A DNA stretch of 64,000 nucleotides from positions 62,001 through 126,000 of the forward strand of contig WNNJ02003129.1 in the NCBI GenBank assembly GCA_012934845.2, written 5' to 3'. This DNA is from Pomphorhynchus laevis. Lineage: Eukaryota > Acanthocephala > Palaeacanthocephala > Echinorhynchida > Pomphorhynchidae. A program made the translations under genes and the position numbers. Within the stretch, counting starts at the first letter, position 1; each line of letters opens with the position of its first letter. The notes below the pieces were generated by a model. That model saw nothing but the letters and a program-made list of their open reading frames with translations. It ran no database searches and was not told where the DNA came from. Positions 50,431 through 62,327 of the stretch are shown piece by piece.

Positions 50431-50785
50431 AATTTATGATTTTTCATGTAATTTATACTTTATTTATAGTTGTTGATAGGATAGTTGCGAGCATTTATTT
50501 AGTAAAATTTTCAAAATTTTAAAAGTCCGAAAAACGTTGTGGGTTCTTGAAATTTTGTATTCTGCAGGAGCTCGTATATGACGAGTAAAAATTTGATTTA
50601 ATAAATGCTACCGACCTTATTATCTACATGGAACTTTTTTTAAATTATAAATTAAAATTATAGAACATTAAATTCCAATCCATAATTAACGGTACCCACT
50701 TTATTTTATATTTGAAAATATACAGTTCTTTATCGTTAATAATTAAATTCGAGTCGAACTTAACTTGTTTTATTTTAGTGAAATA
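50430..50785. other. AT-rich spacer
   Basis: No gene, RNA or element recognised. Confidence 0.35.
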
Positions 50786-51432
50786 AAATTATAGACACGA
50801 GTATTTTTAATTTTACAATTTCTTTATTTGCTAGCTTTCGACTGTTTGTCCTTTTCAAGCATTCACTTGTATGCTTGAAAAGTATAAAGTGTATTCTTCT
50901 GATTGTGGCACGATATTATCCTTTCAAGAATACACTTTATTTTAACTTGATTGCATCTCTGAGCTGAAATTTTTCTGATTGTGGCACGATATTATCCTCA
51001 CAGGTGTTGTTCCTATTTTTGATACATCAGAATGCTACTAATAAGTCTACGTGGGTATCATCAGCTGCTGACTCAAACCTACATTTCACTTTTGGACCTT
51101 TATTATCTGCTTGCTCCATACACTGATGCTGATCGTATTCGAACTCAGGATGTCTGTATCTCGATTCAACGCTACATCCACTAGACTGGCTGTTCCAGTG
51201 ATGTAGATATACATTGATATATCTTACTTTTGGTAGGGGATCGTATTCTAACGATCTATTTGAAACCTACCTATTTGTGTAATCCACTTAAAAAATATAA
51301 TATCGTGCCACAATCAGAAGAATACACTTTATGCTTTTCAAGTATACATGCGAATGCTTGAAAAGGACAAAGAGTCGAAAGCTAGCAAATGAGGAAATTG
51401 TAAAATTAAAAATACTCGTGTCTATAATTTTA
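50786..51432. mobile_element. Foldback element F4 with long inverted arms
   Basis: Arms of about 135 bp: ATTATAGACACGAGTATTTT...TAATATCGTGCCACAATCAG. The left arm is at 50789-50920 and the right arm at 51298-51430. Each arm contains its own hairpin (CAAGCAT...ATGCTTG) and the block GCTTGAAAAGGACAAA...GTCGAAAGCTAGC, analogous to the F1-F3 core. TTCTGATTGTGGCACGATAT is duplicated at 50895 and 50969 on the left side, so the left arm was partly duplicated. The centre holds a tRNA-like SINE. Confidence 0.8.
51010..51215 (-). mobile_element. tRNA-derived SINE
   Basis: On the minus strand TAGTGGATGTAGCG fits a Pol III A box. GAGTTCGAATACGA, about 35 bases on, fits a B box, with the tRNA-like spacer GAATCGAGATACAGACATCC between them. 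The following body contains GCTGATGATACCCACGTAGA. No A-rich tail was seen. It is too degenerate for a functional tRNA (no closed acceptor stem). Confidence 0.55.
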
Positions 51433-51439
51433 TTTTTAC

Positions 51440-51860
51440 CAAAAATGAAAAAATACTATAACTTTAAACTAATTTATAACTATAACACGATAATTAAAAA
51501 ATAAGTTATCAAAACTTTATATAGTTATTCATTCGTCACATGTAAAGCTTAAGGTCAAGATGTAAAACTTGTATCTGATCAACATTATTTTCTTTTCTTT
51601 ATTTTATAAAGAAAATAATATTTGATTTGAAATTTTAAGACATATTTGATATTATTTATTCAAAAAGCATTTACATTAATTAACCTAATAATCGGTAATA
51701 TTATTTTACCGATTAGTAGAAAATTTTGCGCGTCCTTATAATTAAAAATATGTTTATTTAATATCGTGCATTCATTAAACAAAATATATTTATATTTCCA
51801 TTAAACTAATGGCTTCGTCGAAAGACGTAAGGTAGCCATTGATGAAGCGGTTCAATCTTC
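51440..51860. other. AT-rich spacer
   Basis: No gene, RNA or element recognised. 51590-51620 has a small inverted repeat (TTATTTTCTTT...AAAGAAAATAA). Confidence 0.35.
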
Positions 51861-52220
51861 ATTATTATTACTATATACCACAAAAAGAGCGCGCAGGTTC
51901 ATACAGGGGTATTACAATATGTAAAAAGGCAATATAACGAAAGTAAAAACAAAAAAGATCAACGAAACATCGCGAGCGCGTCCATATTCTCCTTCATCTT
52001 GTTTTAATGAGATCCTCAAAAGTCCTCCGATTAGTGGTCATCACAATTTCCATTGAGAATTTGCTCCACATGTCAACCACGCGACTGCTAAACACTGCGG
52101 AGGGATTAAAAGATGTGTATTTCGCCGACTAACAACATCCATGCCCTCTCAGATTAAGTCGGGTCCTCGCAGGTAAAACATCGGTGCATGAATGACCACT
52201 GAACGAAAATATGCTGTAAG
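51860..52220 (-). mobile_element. CR1-like LINE, 3' end
   Basis: On the minus strand: RTRLNLRGHGCCQSAKYTSF-like, then SSRVVDMWSKFSMEIV-like, the stop, and a 3' UTR with ATGAACCTGCGCGCTCTTTT. It ends in an ATT-type simple repeat near 51865. Layout and UTR resemble the intact CR1-like element at 36985-41170, in which LRGHHLTLK and NRTWKSWNKLPSQVV stand at the same place. A 5'-truncated copy. Confidence 0.65.
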
Positions 52221-52619
52221 TCATCGTCAAGTAATTATGCCATCGTCAAGCCATCGTCATTATAATTGCGAATACATGATATTTATTTTTTAAATTCTTA
52301 TTTAGAACAAAAATTTCAATTTTATCATATCGAAATGTTCAATCACAGAATGCCATTGAACAATGCCATCATCATTGAAGAATGCCATCATAAACTGAAA
52401 TCGTTAAATATTATTTTTAGCACATTAATAATTTATCATTGATATTCATTTGTGAAAATCAGTATTGATTAATTATTAATTATTCTGACAATATTATTAT
52501 CACCTTCTGCTACCTTTTAGTGATACGGTATTAAAAGTAGAAAATTGATATACAAAGAAAGCATACAAGGTGTTCTGGGGTCAGTTACTAAGGCCTGTAT
52601 TCTATAGTAAAATTAAAAG

Positions 52620-53690
52620 TTAATTATCCACACAAAAGGCAATTATACAAAAAAGGCATGCAAAGTTTCCTAAAGTCAGATCGACCTATTTCAGATTGAC
52701 CCATTTCAAAGAATGCTTCGTCGAAACTTCCCACAAGAAAACGTGGTACATGTCATCACAATATTCACTACACAATCGACAGCGACTGTATTCTGATATC
52801 GTATGACAAGGGATTTGGACAATACAAAGCTTGTCGTGATATCCGTAAATCGAAGCACTCATAATACTAGCTTTATCTTTAAAATACGGATTATTTCATG
52901 CAGTTTGTACCAACGTTGGTGAGACAAATAAAGTCGAATCTACGTTATCAATTTTCAATTTACAATGATTGACATAAGTCGCAAATGTAGTTGTAGCCTG
53001 CAATTTTAATTTTACCTAAATTTCGAAGCTTAACTATTCAATATTGGTAATCACTGAAATCGAAGAAGACCGTGTCTTCGGCGAAAGACCACTAATCCGT
53101 TTGAGAAAGCGCCATTTACTGTTATCAATAAGACTAAAGTTATCCAGTCACAGGTCCTGCCAAATAAGTGAAATTCTGTAATTGATCATATGTGACATAT
53201 TATCGAAAAATATCGCAAGGCATCATCGAACAAAAGGCTACAAAACTGTGGAACACTATGCATCGCAATAAGAATCTTAATTACTTCGTCCTGTAAATGT
53301 TATCGAAAACACCACACGGTTGATAATAGTACTCTCAAATATTTGAAAGTTTTACATAATTCAACAGGAGCTTAATTTTAAAATAACCGATCTCCCTTGT
53401 ATAGTTTGTCTATTCGCCTAAACTTGACAACTTTTGTTTTTGCTACATTCATTTTAAGATTTTTCTTTCAGAACAATGATAATTCGTTTAAATATAATTG
53501 AGTATCATCGATTGATGCCGTAATGAGCAAGTTATCAGCGAATAAAATAGTTTTGGCAGATAGAACACGTATTTCTGTTGCGTCTGACAAGTCACCTACA
53601 GGCATTGGAATGAGCAAAGGACTCAATGGTTCGCCTCGAGGAACCCCTTTATCAATTATTGGTTGAAATAATAATTTATTATTCAATAAT
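52620..53690 (-). mobile_element. Decayed non-LTR retrotransposon of another clade
   Basis: Minus-strand pieces: DKGVPRGEPLSPLLIPMPVG then SAKTILFADNLLI (motifs B and C, FADN instead of FADD), LKMNVAKTKVVKFRRI, a FKYLRVLLSTVW-like block, and a Cys-rich C-terminus near 52790 (CRLCSEYCDDMYHV-like). The K-M-N-x-x-K-T-K-x-V-x-F-R-R and C-x-x-C...YH arrangement differs from the CR1, L2 and RTE elements here. Many frame breaks; an old copy. Clade not assigned. Confidence 0.55.
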
Positions 53691-53699
53691 ATATCTGAT

Positions 53700-55085
53700 A
53701 TATTTTGTTACTGTGTAATATATTGAATATTATAATTAAAATTAAGGTATAATATTAATATAGAGTATACATTACATTTAAATAATATTACCAAAATGTA
53801 TTATTAAAATTCAAAAAATATGTCCACTTTAAAAATTATTATCAGTATCCTCGAGTCACATAAGTGGCTATGTGCACATTCATTTGTGATATTTCATTCT
53901 TTCTGATAGCGACCGATATTTTAATACGGATTTTCAGACATTTTTCTAACATAAACGTAGGAAATAAAGGATAACTTTATTGTGCTCCACATTTTTGTCC
54001 TTAATTAGCATGTTCATGACACAAATCTTCCTTGATACACTTAAGTCCACTTCTCGGTTTTTGTCATTTTATAAGATTCAATGATTACATATATTCGAAC
54101 AGGATATCTGTTATTTCAAGCATTAAATTATTTTGATTGGTGATAAAATCTACATGTAACATTTCGAATTATGTACCACAAAACAACCACGGTGGGGATA
54201 TTTACTTACAGTCGAACGGTTAATTTATTTTCATTCAAATTTTATTCACACACAATCCTTTCATATTATTATTTTTTTGAAGATAGGAATATAAATTTGT
54301 AAAATATTTCTGTAATGAACGAAATCTGAAATCGACGATCTTAGGAATGTGTTCTATTAGTCATTTTTATTCCAAGTAATATCTTCGTAATACCTATGTA
54401 CCTTGAAAAACATCTTAAACAAAAGTTGAAACTCTTGCCGACATTATTTTTTATACGAATAGCGATTGGAACTAAACGATGTCCTAATTCGGAACAACAT
54501 TCTTGAATTTTCTGATTTATTGAGTTTTCATCGTCATTGTTTGTCTAATAAGTCTTATATAATTGTCAATCATCGCTGTCGATATTCTTGAATCATATTT
54601 TAGAAATTTATTGATAAAATTGACTAGACAGATTTTAAAACTCATTATGGATTTATTTTAAATAAATCATTAATAATCACTTAAATTCAGATAGTTTAAG
54701 TGATTTTTTTGCTTTGTTCACCACTTGAGATTCTACAGCGAATATGTCGATTGTCTTAATATATTCTAAATTGAAAAATTGTCAAAATTGAACATGAATA
54801 GTATAATATTAATTGCTTACTATCAATTCTACATCAATTATGTATTGTATTGATAAGGAAATTCAACTAATGAACCCAGATAAATTGCTACAAAGTTAAG
54901 GTGGAGTATACATTATAGAATATGCATAATTTTGTTTTAAAATACTGAACATGACATCATTACCACATGACATCGTCGATGCATCATCACTAAGCCAGTT
55001 CAAGACTTTGGTCAACAATTTGATAAGATATGCGGATTAAGACAACATTAGAAAATTTCATCCTGGGATTGCTTGTTACATATTT
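53700..55085. other. AT-rich spacer with a stray satellite copy
   Basis: 54270-54430 resembles the 208-bp satellite (TAATGAACGAAATCTGAAAT, ATGTACCTTGAAAAACATCT). Nothing else was recognised. Confidence 0.45.
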
Positions 55086-55089
55086 GTTT

Positions 55090-55500
55090 TGTTTCGATTG
55101 TGTTGTATAATGAGTGGGCAGAACAGTATTTTTCGGTCAAAGCCCTGTATACATAATAATAAGTCATATACCGATTATTGTTCGAGAGTAAGTGGCGTGC
55201 TCAAAGTAATAATCATAAGGTTTGAGAGCTTCCTGACTGGGGGAAGCTCCTCCTGGTGGCTGTAGTCGGAAACGAAATTAAAACCGCTTTATTCGATGAA
55301 TTGTTGTATAATGTAGGATTACCTCGTGGTTCCATTGCAAACTGCATATTCTCAGTGGATTCCGTTGTGTTTCCCAGAATTGTTAGCTCTGCTGCACATT
55401 TTTGTTGATGCTTTCGTTTCTAGTGTTGTGTTATATAATGAGTGGGCTTACGGCATCTTTAAATCAAAGCCCTGATACATAATAAGTCTTATACCGATTT
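55090..55500 (+). repeat. 75-bp direct repeats about 335 bp apart
   Basis: 55092-55168 and 55427-55500 share TATAATGAGTGGGC, TCAAAGCCCTG, ATACATAATAA and ATACCGATT. The interior has GCTTCC...GGGGGAAGCTCCTCC. It may be a small composite element or two tandem copies of an unknown repeat. Confidence 0.65.
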
Positions 55501-55504
55501 AATT

Positions 55505-56040
55505 TTTTAAAAGCGTATATTTTTGTGCAAGAACTGTCAAACCAACTTAGTGATCAATATTTAAATTATCATTGTATTATTGATTTTTGTATTATCAATA
55601 TTTGTATTATTGTTTGATAAAAATGTAAAAAGTACCAATAATAATTTGTATACACATTAATTGCACACAATGTTTGACTTATGATAGCTGCTGAACCGTT
55701 AATATTATGGAATGTTGACTATAGTCATGTTACACCCTGTTAGAAAATCTGTAGCAAAAATAAATGGTTTATGCAATTTGTTAAGTTATTGTAAACATTT
55801 AATTTATAAAATATAATGATATATATAATTAATATAATATAATATATTATAATATAATATATTATATTTAATATATTTTAAGAAACATAAAATATATTAA
55901 AATATACAATAAGATTAGATTGTATAATATAATCCGTAGCAATTATTTAATAATTGATGTTATAATGAAAATATGGTTGTCTATTAATTATTAATTTTAA
56001 TTAATAACATAGCACATAATATAAAATTTACTTAATAAAC
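55505..56040. other. AT-rich spacer
   Basis: 55800-55880 is a TAATATAATATATTATAATA-type simple sequence. No gene seen. Confidence 0.4.
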
Positions 56041-57202
56041 AAAATTTATTCATTGTTTCTACCGATCTGGAGAAGGGTTGTAGAGGCAGTGCACGGACGA
56101 GACGTAAACAAGTGTCACGATCCAGAGTAACAGACCAAACTTCCCCTTCAGAAAGAGCTAAGCGCTCCTTGGCAAGATCGAGAGTATGATCTCTCCACCT
56201 ATATCGAGGTCTGCCTGGGGTTTCCGTCCAGAAAGTCCGATCTGAAACACTTTACAAGAAATACGCGCCCTACCAATCCTCAAAACGTCGCCTAGCACCC
56301 TCAGCTGAAGTTCTTCAACATGGAAGAGCAGCGACTTTACTCCAAAATTCTCGCAGATGACAAGCTTCGAACTTTATCTCCAAGGCTGAAGAAGGCCACA
56401 CACGTAGGAACCTTATTTCGGTGGCCTGTACTTGATATCTAGTCCTTTCAGTCATTATCCAAAGTTCATTACGTACGCGAGGATTGGTAAGAAGCCTGAA
56501 CGATAAATTAAAAGCTTCGACTTTACCACAAATGATCTGTGCAAAGAACTCATTACTATGTTAGCTGAACAAATTCTTCTATCAATATCCCTATGATTAC
56601 TACAATCACTCGAGAATAAAACGCTCAAGTACTTGAACTTTCCCATGCCGGGTAAGATATTATCACCAATTAGTATCGACAATGCTACCTTGTTCTCAGA
56701 AGATCACATCGAGACAGTTTTGGGTTTGCTAACTTCCATACTGGTCACTTGACTTTACCTCGTAAATCGAACCAGCGAACATTGTAGGTCAGCAGTGTTT
56801 GAGGCCAACGAGACAACATCGTCTGCAAAGAGCAAATATTATATCCTGATGGGACCAAACTGAACACCAAACTCCGACAAAGCGGACCGTCTCGAAATTT
56901 TACTAATCTAGAAAGGAACAAAAGTGGAGATAAAAAACAGCCATTACAGAGCCCAACAGCTACAAGAAACGAATCTGACTTCCTAACTAAAACAATAACA
57001 CAACTCGCACTTAGTTTGACAAAGTGGCACATCTACACAGCGGTAGTGCGAAACTTTGCATTCCTTAAGTACCACCCACAACTATCTCTTGGTGCCCGGT
57101 CGAATGCCTTCTCCAAATTCACGAAACACATGTGGACTGTTTGAGCCTACTCACAGGTGCATCGAGAATAGTTGAGAGAGTGAAGAGCTGATCCGTAGTT
57201 CG

Positions 57203-57565
57203 TCAACCAGAACGAAAGCCAAATTGCTCATCCTGCAACTGTCTCTCGACTATCGATCGTATCCTTAACTCAGGGATCCATGCAAATAGCTTACTGAGTA
57301 TGCAAAGAAGAGTAATGCCCCTAAAATTTGAGCATTCTCTTCGATTCCCTTTATTATATATCGGAATGACGATCACAGTTTGCTGATCACTAGGAACCTT
57401 TCCTGACTTCAGTGCGACGTTGAAGAGTCGTGTTATCCACTTCTTACCTTCAACGCCAAAAGCCTTCAAAATCTCAGGTCGAATATCATCAATCCCGGCA
57501 GATTTGTTATTACGAAGTTTGTGAACAACAGTAATGATCTCTGTCAAGATAATGGGACCTTTCAT
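57203..57565 (-). pseudogene. RTE-like LINE, RT N-terminal part
   Basis: 120 residues with LRNNKSAGIDDIRPEILKAF (the K-A-x-G-x-D-x-I box that opens the RT), VIVIPIYNKGNRRECSNFRG, ITLLCILSKLFAWI and EEQFGFRSG-like DEQFGFRSG. Palm motif A should follow but is disrupted. Confidence 0.7.
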
Positions 57566-57596
57566 TAAGTTCGAAAATTATTTTTCTACGAGAGAA

Positions 57597-57623
57597 GGCA
57601 CGTCATCCGTCCGATGACGTGCC
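57597..57623. repeat. Perfect 11-bp palindrome within an insert in the RTE copy
   Basis: GGCACGTCATC-CGTCC-GATGACGTGCC. Right after it CTTTCCAACGACTAA occurs twice about 44 bases apart (57624 and 57668). The block 57570-57715 does not match RTE coding sequence and looks like an insertion. Confidence 0.7.
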
Positions 57624-58799
57624 TTTCCAACGACTAAATACGTGCCTTTACTTTTTTAAATGATCTTTCCAACGACTAAGTATGTATTTAATATCGAATA
57701 GCAGATACCCACGATTGTCCAAAAGTTTGAGCATATTTATGCTTTCCAAACTCGAAAGGCTTTGATCGTTTTCAAGAACATCTTAGAAGCTGATTGATAT
57801 TCAAGTTCTAGATGCTTACCGAACTTCATCCAAGTTGCTTTCTTTGACTCAGCACTTGCTAGATCTGCATCTCTTTTGGGATGTTGATACATGTGATGAT
57901 TGCCTCCACGACATACACCTACATTCTTCAAACCACAGATCTTTTAAGACGCTGTGCCAAGCGAAGTTTTTAACATAGATTATTCTTGTTCTATATTCTC
58001 CCCCTTCTCGCTATTGGGTAAATTCCATTAGGATGTAGTTAGTAAAGACTTCCCTTACAGAAGAATCTTCCAGACGTTCCCAACGAACCCAAATACTACG
58101 TTGTGGTTTTCCAGGTATGTATGGTAGCCTACTTTGCCAGCGAATCTCACTAATTATAAGGTAATGGTCTGTTTATAGTTTAGCCCCACTCTTCACATAA
58201 ATGTCCAGGACATATTGTCACAAATCAGATGATTTGTTTACGAACTCAAACATTGATCGTTGACTAAGAGTATTCTGATGCCATGTGCATCGATGGATCC
58301 CTTTATGCTCGAACATGATGTTCGAGCATAAATTGTTAAACTTACAAATTGTTACGATAACAGAAATGCAACAACTCATCACTACTCGCGTTCAGATCAA
58401 GGGTTCTGTTCCTCCCACCACTCCCTTTCGGGTAGCACATTCATTGCCAACGTAAGCATTAAAGTGCCTAATATAATGAGAATCACCCGCAGGTCTACTA
58501 TCAAGGATACCCTGAAGATCACCTACTAAAGCTGCGTATTCCGAGCTAGTGTTGGGTGCATAAGTACACACACAACAGTTAAATACTTTCTTCGTTTGAC
58601 TACAAGTCTCAAGGACTCTAACCTTTCATTTACTTGTCAAAACTTCACTTTAGCTAACGGCAACCGGTGGTTTGTGAGTATCCCAACATGTGCCTGTCGA
58701 CAATTTTTCGTAGTAGCTCTCGAATAGTGCAAGGTTGAACCTTGATCCAAAAATTGAGTATTGGAACGAGATATTGGCAATTCCTCTGGTCAGCGGTGA

Positions 58800-59240
58800 G
58801 CTGTCCATTGTTTTAATTTTGTATCATTAAATTGTATCTCCTCATCATTATTATTGTCGTTGTTTTTATTCATTTATCTGCCGTCCCTTATGTCCTTTAT
58901 AGTAATCCAATACCATGTCCTCAAGGAAACAGATTTTTTGTTTAGATATCTCTTGTCCAACATATCTTCTGATAGTCTAATATCTTCTGTTGCGATAAAG
59001 CAAAACCTCAATGACCCTCTTCAACTTTCTTAAGATTAATCCACTGTTGGGATCAGAAGATGGATCCGAGCTAGTCTATTAAAAACTAGACATTCGACTG
59101 ATACAAGTCAGTCATTTATTTAGCCGCCTGAATATTCAGGTGTTGGCCATACCGCACCACGGGGAGGTTAACTGACAATAGACGAGACCCGAACCGAACA
59201 CGTCACTTGACAACGGATCGGTTGAGCCTGTTTCTAGCTG
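58800..59240. other. GC-richer block upstream of the RTE copy
   Basis: Composition is less A/T-rich than the surroundings, with CACCACGGGGAGG near 59155 and the palindrome CCTGAATATTCAGG. It may be the 5' UTR of the RTE-like element or of another element. No coding similarity recognised. Confidence 0.4.
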
Positions 59241-59514
59241 CCCTATTTTAATTAATATTAATTATTATTAAGTATATATTAATATACTTAATTAATATAT
59301 AAATGATTGATTAATGTACAATTTGTACTTACAGGATCTGCACCTATCATTATGCGAAATGTTTTCGAAAGTAAAGGTTTTCTATGACAATTTGATATTT
59401 AAAGGAATCGAGAATCGGAAATATAATATTATACTTGTTGCTTAGGGCTGAACAATTAACGATAAATATCATTAATACTTGAATTAAAAATATTGCCTTA
59501 AGTATTTAAAGTTC

Positions 59515-59652
59515 TGGCTTGGTACTTCTCACTCGTCCTGGATTTGTACTTCTCATTCATCCTGGTTTTGCACTTATCACACATCCTGGATTTGTACTTC
59601 TCACTCATCCTTGTTTGTACTTCTCATTCATCATGGTTTTGTACTTCTCACT
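59515..59652 (+). repeat. 23-bp minisatellite
   Basis: Unit TTTGTACTTCTCACTCATCC plus TGG, about six copies with scattered changes. Confidence 0.9.
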
Positions 59653-59847
59653 TCCATTTAACGTGCTTGATCTGCATTGAATTAAAATAACAAAACAAAA
59701 TGTTTGAAAACTACATCAATGCATTTTTAAGCACGTAGTCTTAATCTGTCAGAATCTATATGTGGTCATAAAGTATAATTTTGTATTTTTTTATTTAATA
59801 ACAATTGTTATGCAAACTTAAGTTAAAACAATAAAACTGTAGTTTTT

Positions 59848-60257
59848 AAATAGTTGATACTGATCAATTCTTGATAAATAATTATTGGAGCTGGATCAAA
59901 GAAAAGAGTATTTTTTTTGATATTTCGCAAACTACTATTAGCACCTTCATAAAATTACTTCAGGTAATTTTCTGACGTCGAATGACCAACAAGATAGTCA
60001 AATACAGAAAAATGAAAGTACAAACAGATATTTTTTAAATAGTTGATACTGATCCATTCTTGATAAATAATTATTGGAGTTGGATCAAAGAAAATAGTAT
60101 TTTTTGATATTTCGTTAGTATTTGTTAGCGAAATATCAAAAAAAAATAATAACCTATAAAAATAGTTGATACTGATCCATTCTTGATGAATAATTATTGG
60201 AGCTGGATCAAAGAAAAGAAGAAATTATTTTTGATATTTCGCTAACTTCTGTTAAAT
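59848..60257. mobile_element. Foldback family F3, three partial copies
   Basis: Three left arms in the same orientation start at about 59850, 60038 and 60158, each with TAGTTGATACTGATC, TTATTGGAGCTGGATCAAAG and GATATTTCG. The first goes on through a diverged CTTCAGGTAATTTTCTGACG. The others break off soon after the CGAAATATC block. A small tandem array of half-elements. Confidence 0.75.
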
Positions 60258-60354
60258 TAAAAAATATACCAATTATTCAAAGTATTAAAATTATTTTATT
60301 TTAAATTACATTTAATGAGGACCATGCAACAATATTTTTGCCATTTCTATCCTA

Positions 60355-60544
60355 GGCTTTGCTTCGACTAAAACGAACTTTAATGAAATCCGTCTCGTCA
60401 CCATATTTTTGGCTCTCTGTATTCGGCGTTATATCGAATGTAGAAAACGAAAAATGCATTAAAATAAGTATATTGAGCACTGCTGGTTCAAATTCTGATG
60501 CCAAAATCTCATGCACGTTACTTCTTGAAAATTTAGGCATATAG
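60355..60544. other. Open frame of unclear nature between F3 copies
   Basis: The plus frame (LKRTLMKSVSSPYFWLSVFG, VISNVENEKCIKISILST, GSNSDAKISCTLLLENLGI) follows TTTCTATCCTAG, a fair splice acceptor. The minus frame is open too. The stretch is richer in G/C than its flanks. I recognise neither protein. It could be a terminal exon, captured sequence or chance. Confidence 0.25.
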
Positions 60545-60619
60545 CACTAAACATCATCAGTTTTACAAAGAGTACTTTATATGCCATATTATTTTTTGAC
60601 GATTTTTTGAATTTTTAAT

Positions 60620-60828
60620 AGTTGATATTGATCCATTATTGATAAATAATTATTGGAGCTGGATTTAAGAAAAGAGGAAATTATTTTCGATATTTCGCTA
60701 ACTTCTGTTAGCATCTTCAGAAAATTAGCTTATTTCTGAAGGTAACTTTCTGAATATGCTAACAGAAGTTAGCAAAATATTAAAAATAATTTCTTCTTTT
60801 CTTTGATCCAGCTCCAATAATTATTTAT
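60620..60828. mobile_element. Foldback family F3, full copy
   Basis: Arms: ATAATTATTGGAGCTGGATT...GATCCAGCTCCAATAATTAT. Inside, GCTAACTTCTGTTAGCATCT then TCAGAAA and the reverse TTTCTGAA.ATGCTAACAG with GCGAAATAT-like ends. Centre of about 20 bases. Non-coding. Confidence 0.85.
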
Positions 60829-60841
60829 AAAACTGTAGTTT

Positions 60842-61125
60842 TTGATATTTTATGCTAAAATAATCATTTCCAAAATTGGAATTTTCAAGTTTCATAAAAT
60901 TTCATTGTTGAATGAAATATCAGAAATACTTTATGATATCATTCTCTTGAAATCAGTTAGCTTATATGATCTAGAGATATTCATTAATATTTTAATGAAG
61001 TTGATACATTGGTGTTTATTATTCAATAGTTTTACATTAAACATTTAAATAACTTTGAATAATTTCTAATTTATTTAAATTAATTAGTTACAATATGCTG
61101 ATAATTATTTTACAATCATTACAAG
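60842..61125. other. AT-rich spacer
   Basis: No gene or element recognised. The 68-codon open frame here shows no family resemblance. Confidence 0.3.
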
Positions 61126-61130
61126 AAGGC

Positions 61131-61372
61131 GAGGAAACAGGAATATTTATTTGATTACAAAAATCCAATATTTCGACGGCATTACGGCACGCCATCTTCA
61201 GGGTTGTAATTTGCTTGAAAACTTAAGAAAATTTATAATTCTTCAAGCTAATTACAACCCTGAAGATGACGTGCCGTAGTGCCGTTGAAATATTGGATTT
61301 TTGTAATCAAATAAATATTCCTGTTACCTCGCCTTCTTGTAACAATTTTGATTGAAAACGAATTTTCTCTAT
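61131..61372. mobile_element. Foldback element F1, second copy
   Basis: Arms of about 100 bp, longer than at 18401 because the pairing continues through CAGGGTTGTAATT...AATTACAACCCTG. The outer ends ACAAGAAGGCG...CGCCTTCTTGT and the right flank GAAAACGAATTTTCTC match the copy at 18401. Differences from that copy are few, so both are fairly young. Confidence 0.88.
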
Positions 61373-61374
61373 TA

Positions 61375-62325
61375 TTTTACAATCAGTATCGATAATTCCG
61401 ATTTTGAAAACTCGGAATTTATAATTATTTATCAATCTAAATAAAAGATAAAAACGTAATTATTACTTTGGTTTAATTTTTATAAACGTTTTGATTCACA
61501 ATAGATATTAGGGAAGGAAGCGATGCTTTAAAACCTTGTAAAACATTATTAATAACTTTTTTAAAGGTATTTATTATTTTGTTTATTAAATAAACATTTC
61601 GTTTATCATTGCAATATATTTCTTCTTATAATGTTTGGAGAAACAAACTAGAATTATTTATCGCTCTAAATAAAAGATAAAAATGTAATCCGAGTACCAG
61701 GAACGTGAAAAATTAACGAAAGTATTACTTTGGCTTACATTTTTATAAATTTTTCGATTCACACTAGATTGTTGGTAAGAAATACATGTTTTAACACAAG
61801 TTGACTTATTTTTATATAAAAGAATGTTTTCTACGAAAGAATATTTTGTATATTATTTATGTAATATAAAATAAAAATAATATATATTTTATATATTTAT
61901 ATAATATATAATATTTTTATATAAAAGAATATTTTTATCAAAATTTAAAATTTTAGCCTCTCATTTTAACTTATTTTAATCAGTTCTTTTAATTATTAGT
62001 CTCAGCATATTAATTTCTTAACATTCTGACCCTGAAATCATTAACTGATCACAATTTTTTGATTATACAACACTAAGTCGTAAAAATTTCGATTCTGAAC
62101 GTTATATTTATTATAACATATGATTTCTATCAAATATTTAAATTTATCACATCAAACAGAATGTACAAATATTTGGTGAAATTCATTATCTAAGAGGTTG
62201 TTTAAGTATTATAACGAAATTATTTTGTTTTATCTCATAACTTCGTCTTAATGTTTTCGTTTATTAATTTTAAACTTTTACTGACACATTTTATGTATTC
62301 TGTACTCACAAATTTAGAGATGTAA
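61375..62325. other. AT-rich spacer
   Basis: Two diverged segments (AGAATTATTTATCGCTCTAA near 61650 and TATAATTATTTATCAATCTA near 61420, each followed by ATAAAAGATAAAAA) form a direct repeat with a 232-bp period. No gene seen. Confidence 0.45.
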
Positions 62326-62327
62326 AT

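Larger units (their letters stand above)
56045..58790 (-). mobile_element. RTE-like LINE, decayed
   Basis: Order on the minus strand: endonuclease (58380-58780: QGSTLHYSRATTKNCRQAHV, ILTNHRLPLAKVKF, CTYAPNTSSEYAALVGDLQG, HFNAYVGN); linker SASKMFLKTIKAFR (57737-57931); RT (57203-57565: NNKSAGIDDIRPEILKAFG, NKGNRRECSNFRGITLL, QLQDEQFGFRSG); palm (56745-57032: VRKSDSFLVAVG, motif B region, a degraded motif C); FKYLSVLFSSDCSNHRDIDR (56455-56682); and a C-terminal TPGRPRYRWRDH-like box near 56215. The layout matches elements I recall as RTE/Rex3-like. The 5' end is incomplete and the frame is broken many times, so it is old. Two short 3' fragments of a relative lie at 2455 and 3700. Confidence 0.7.
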
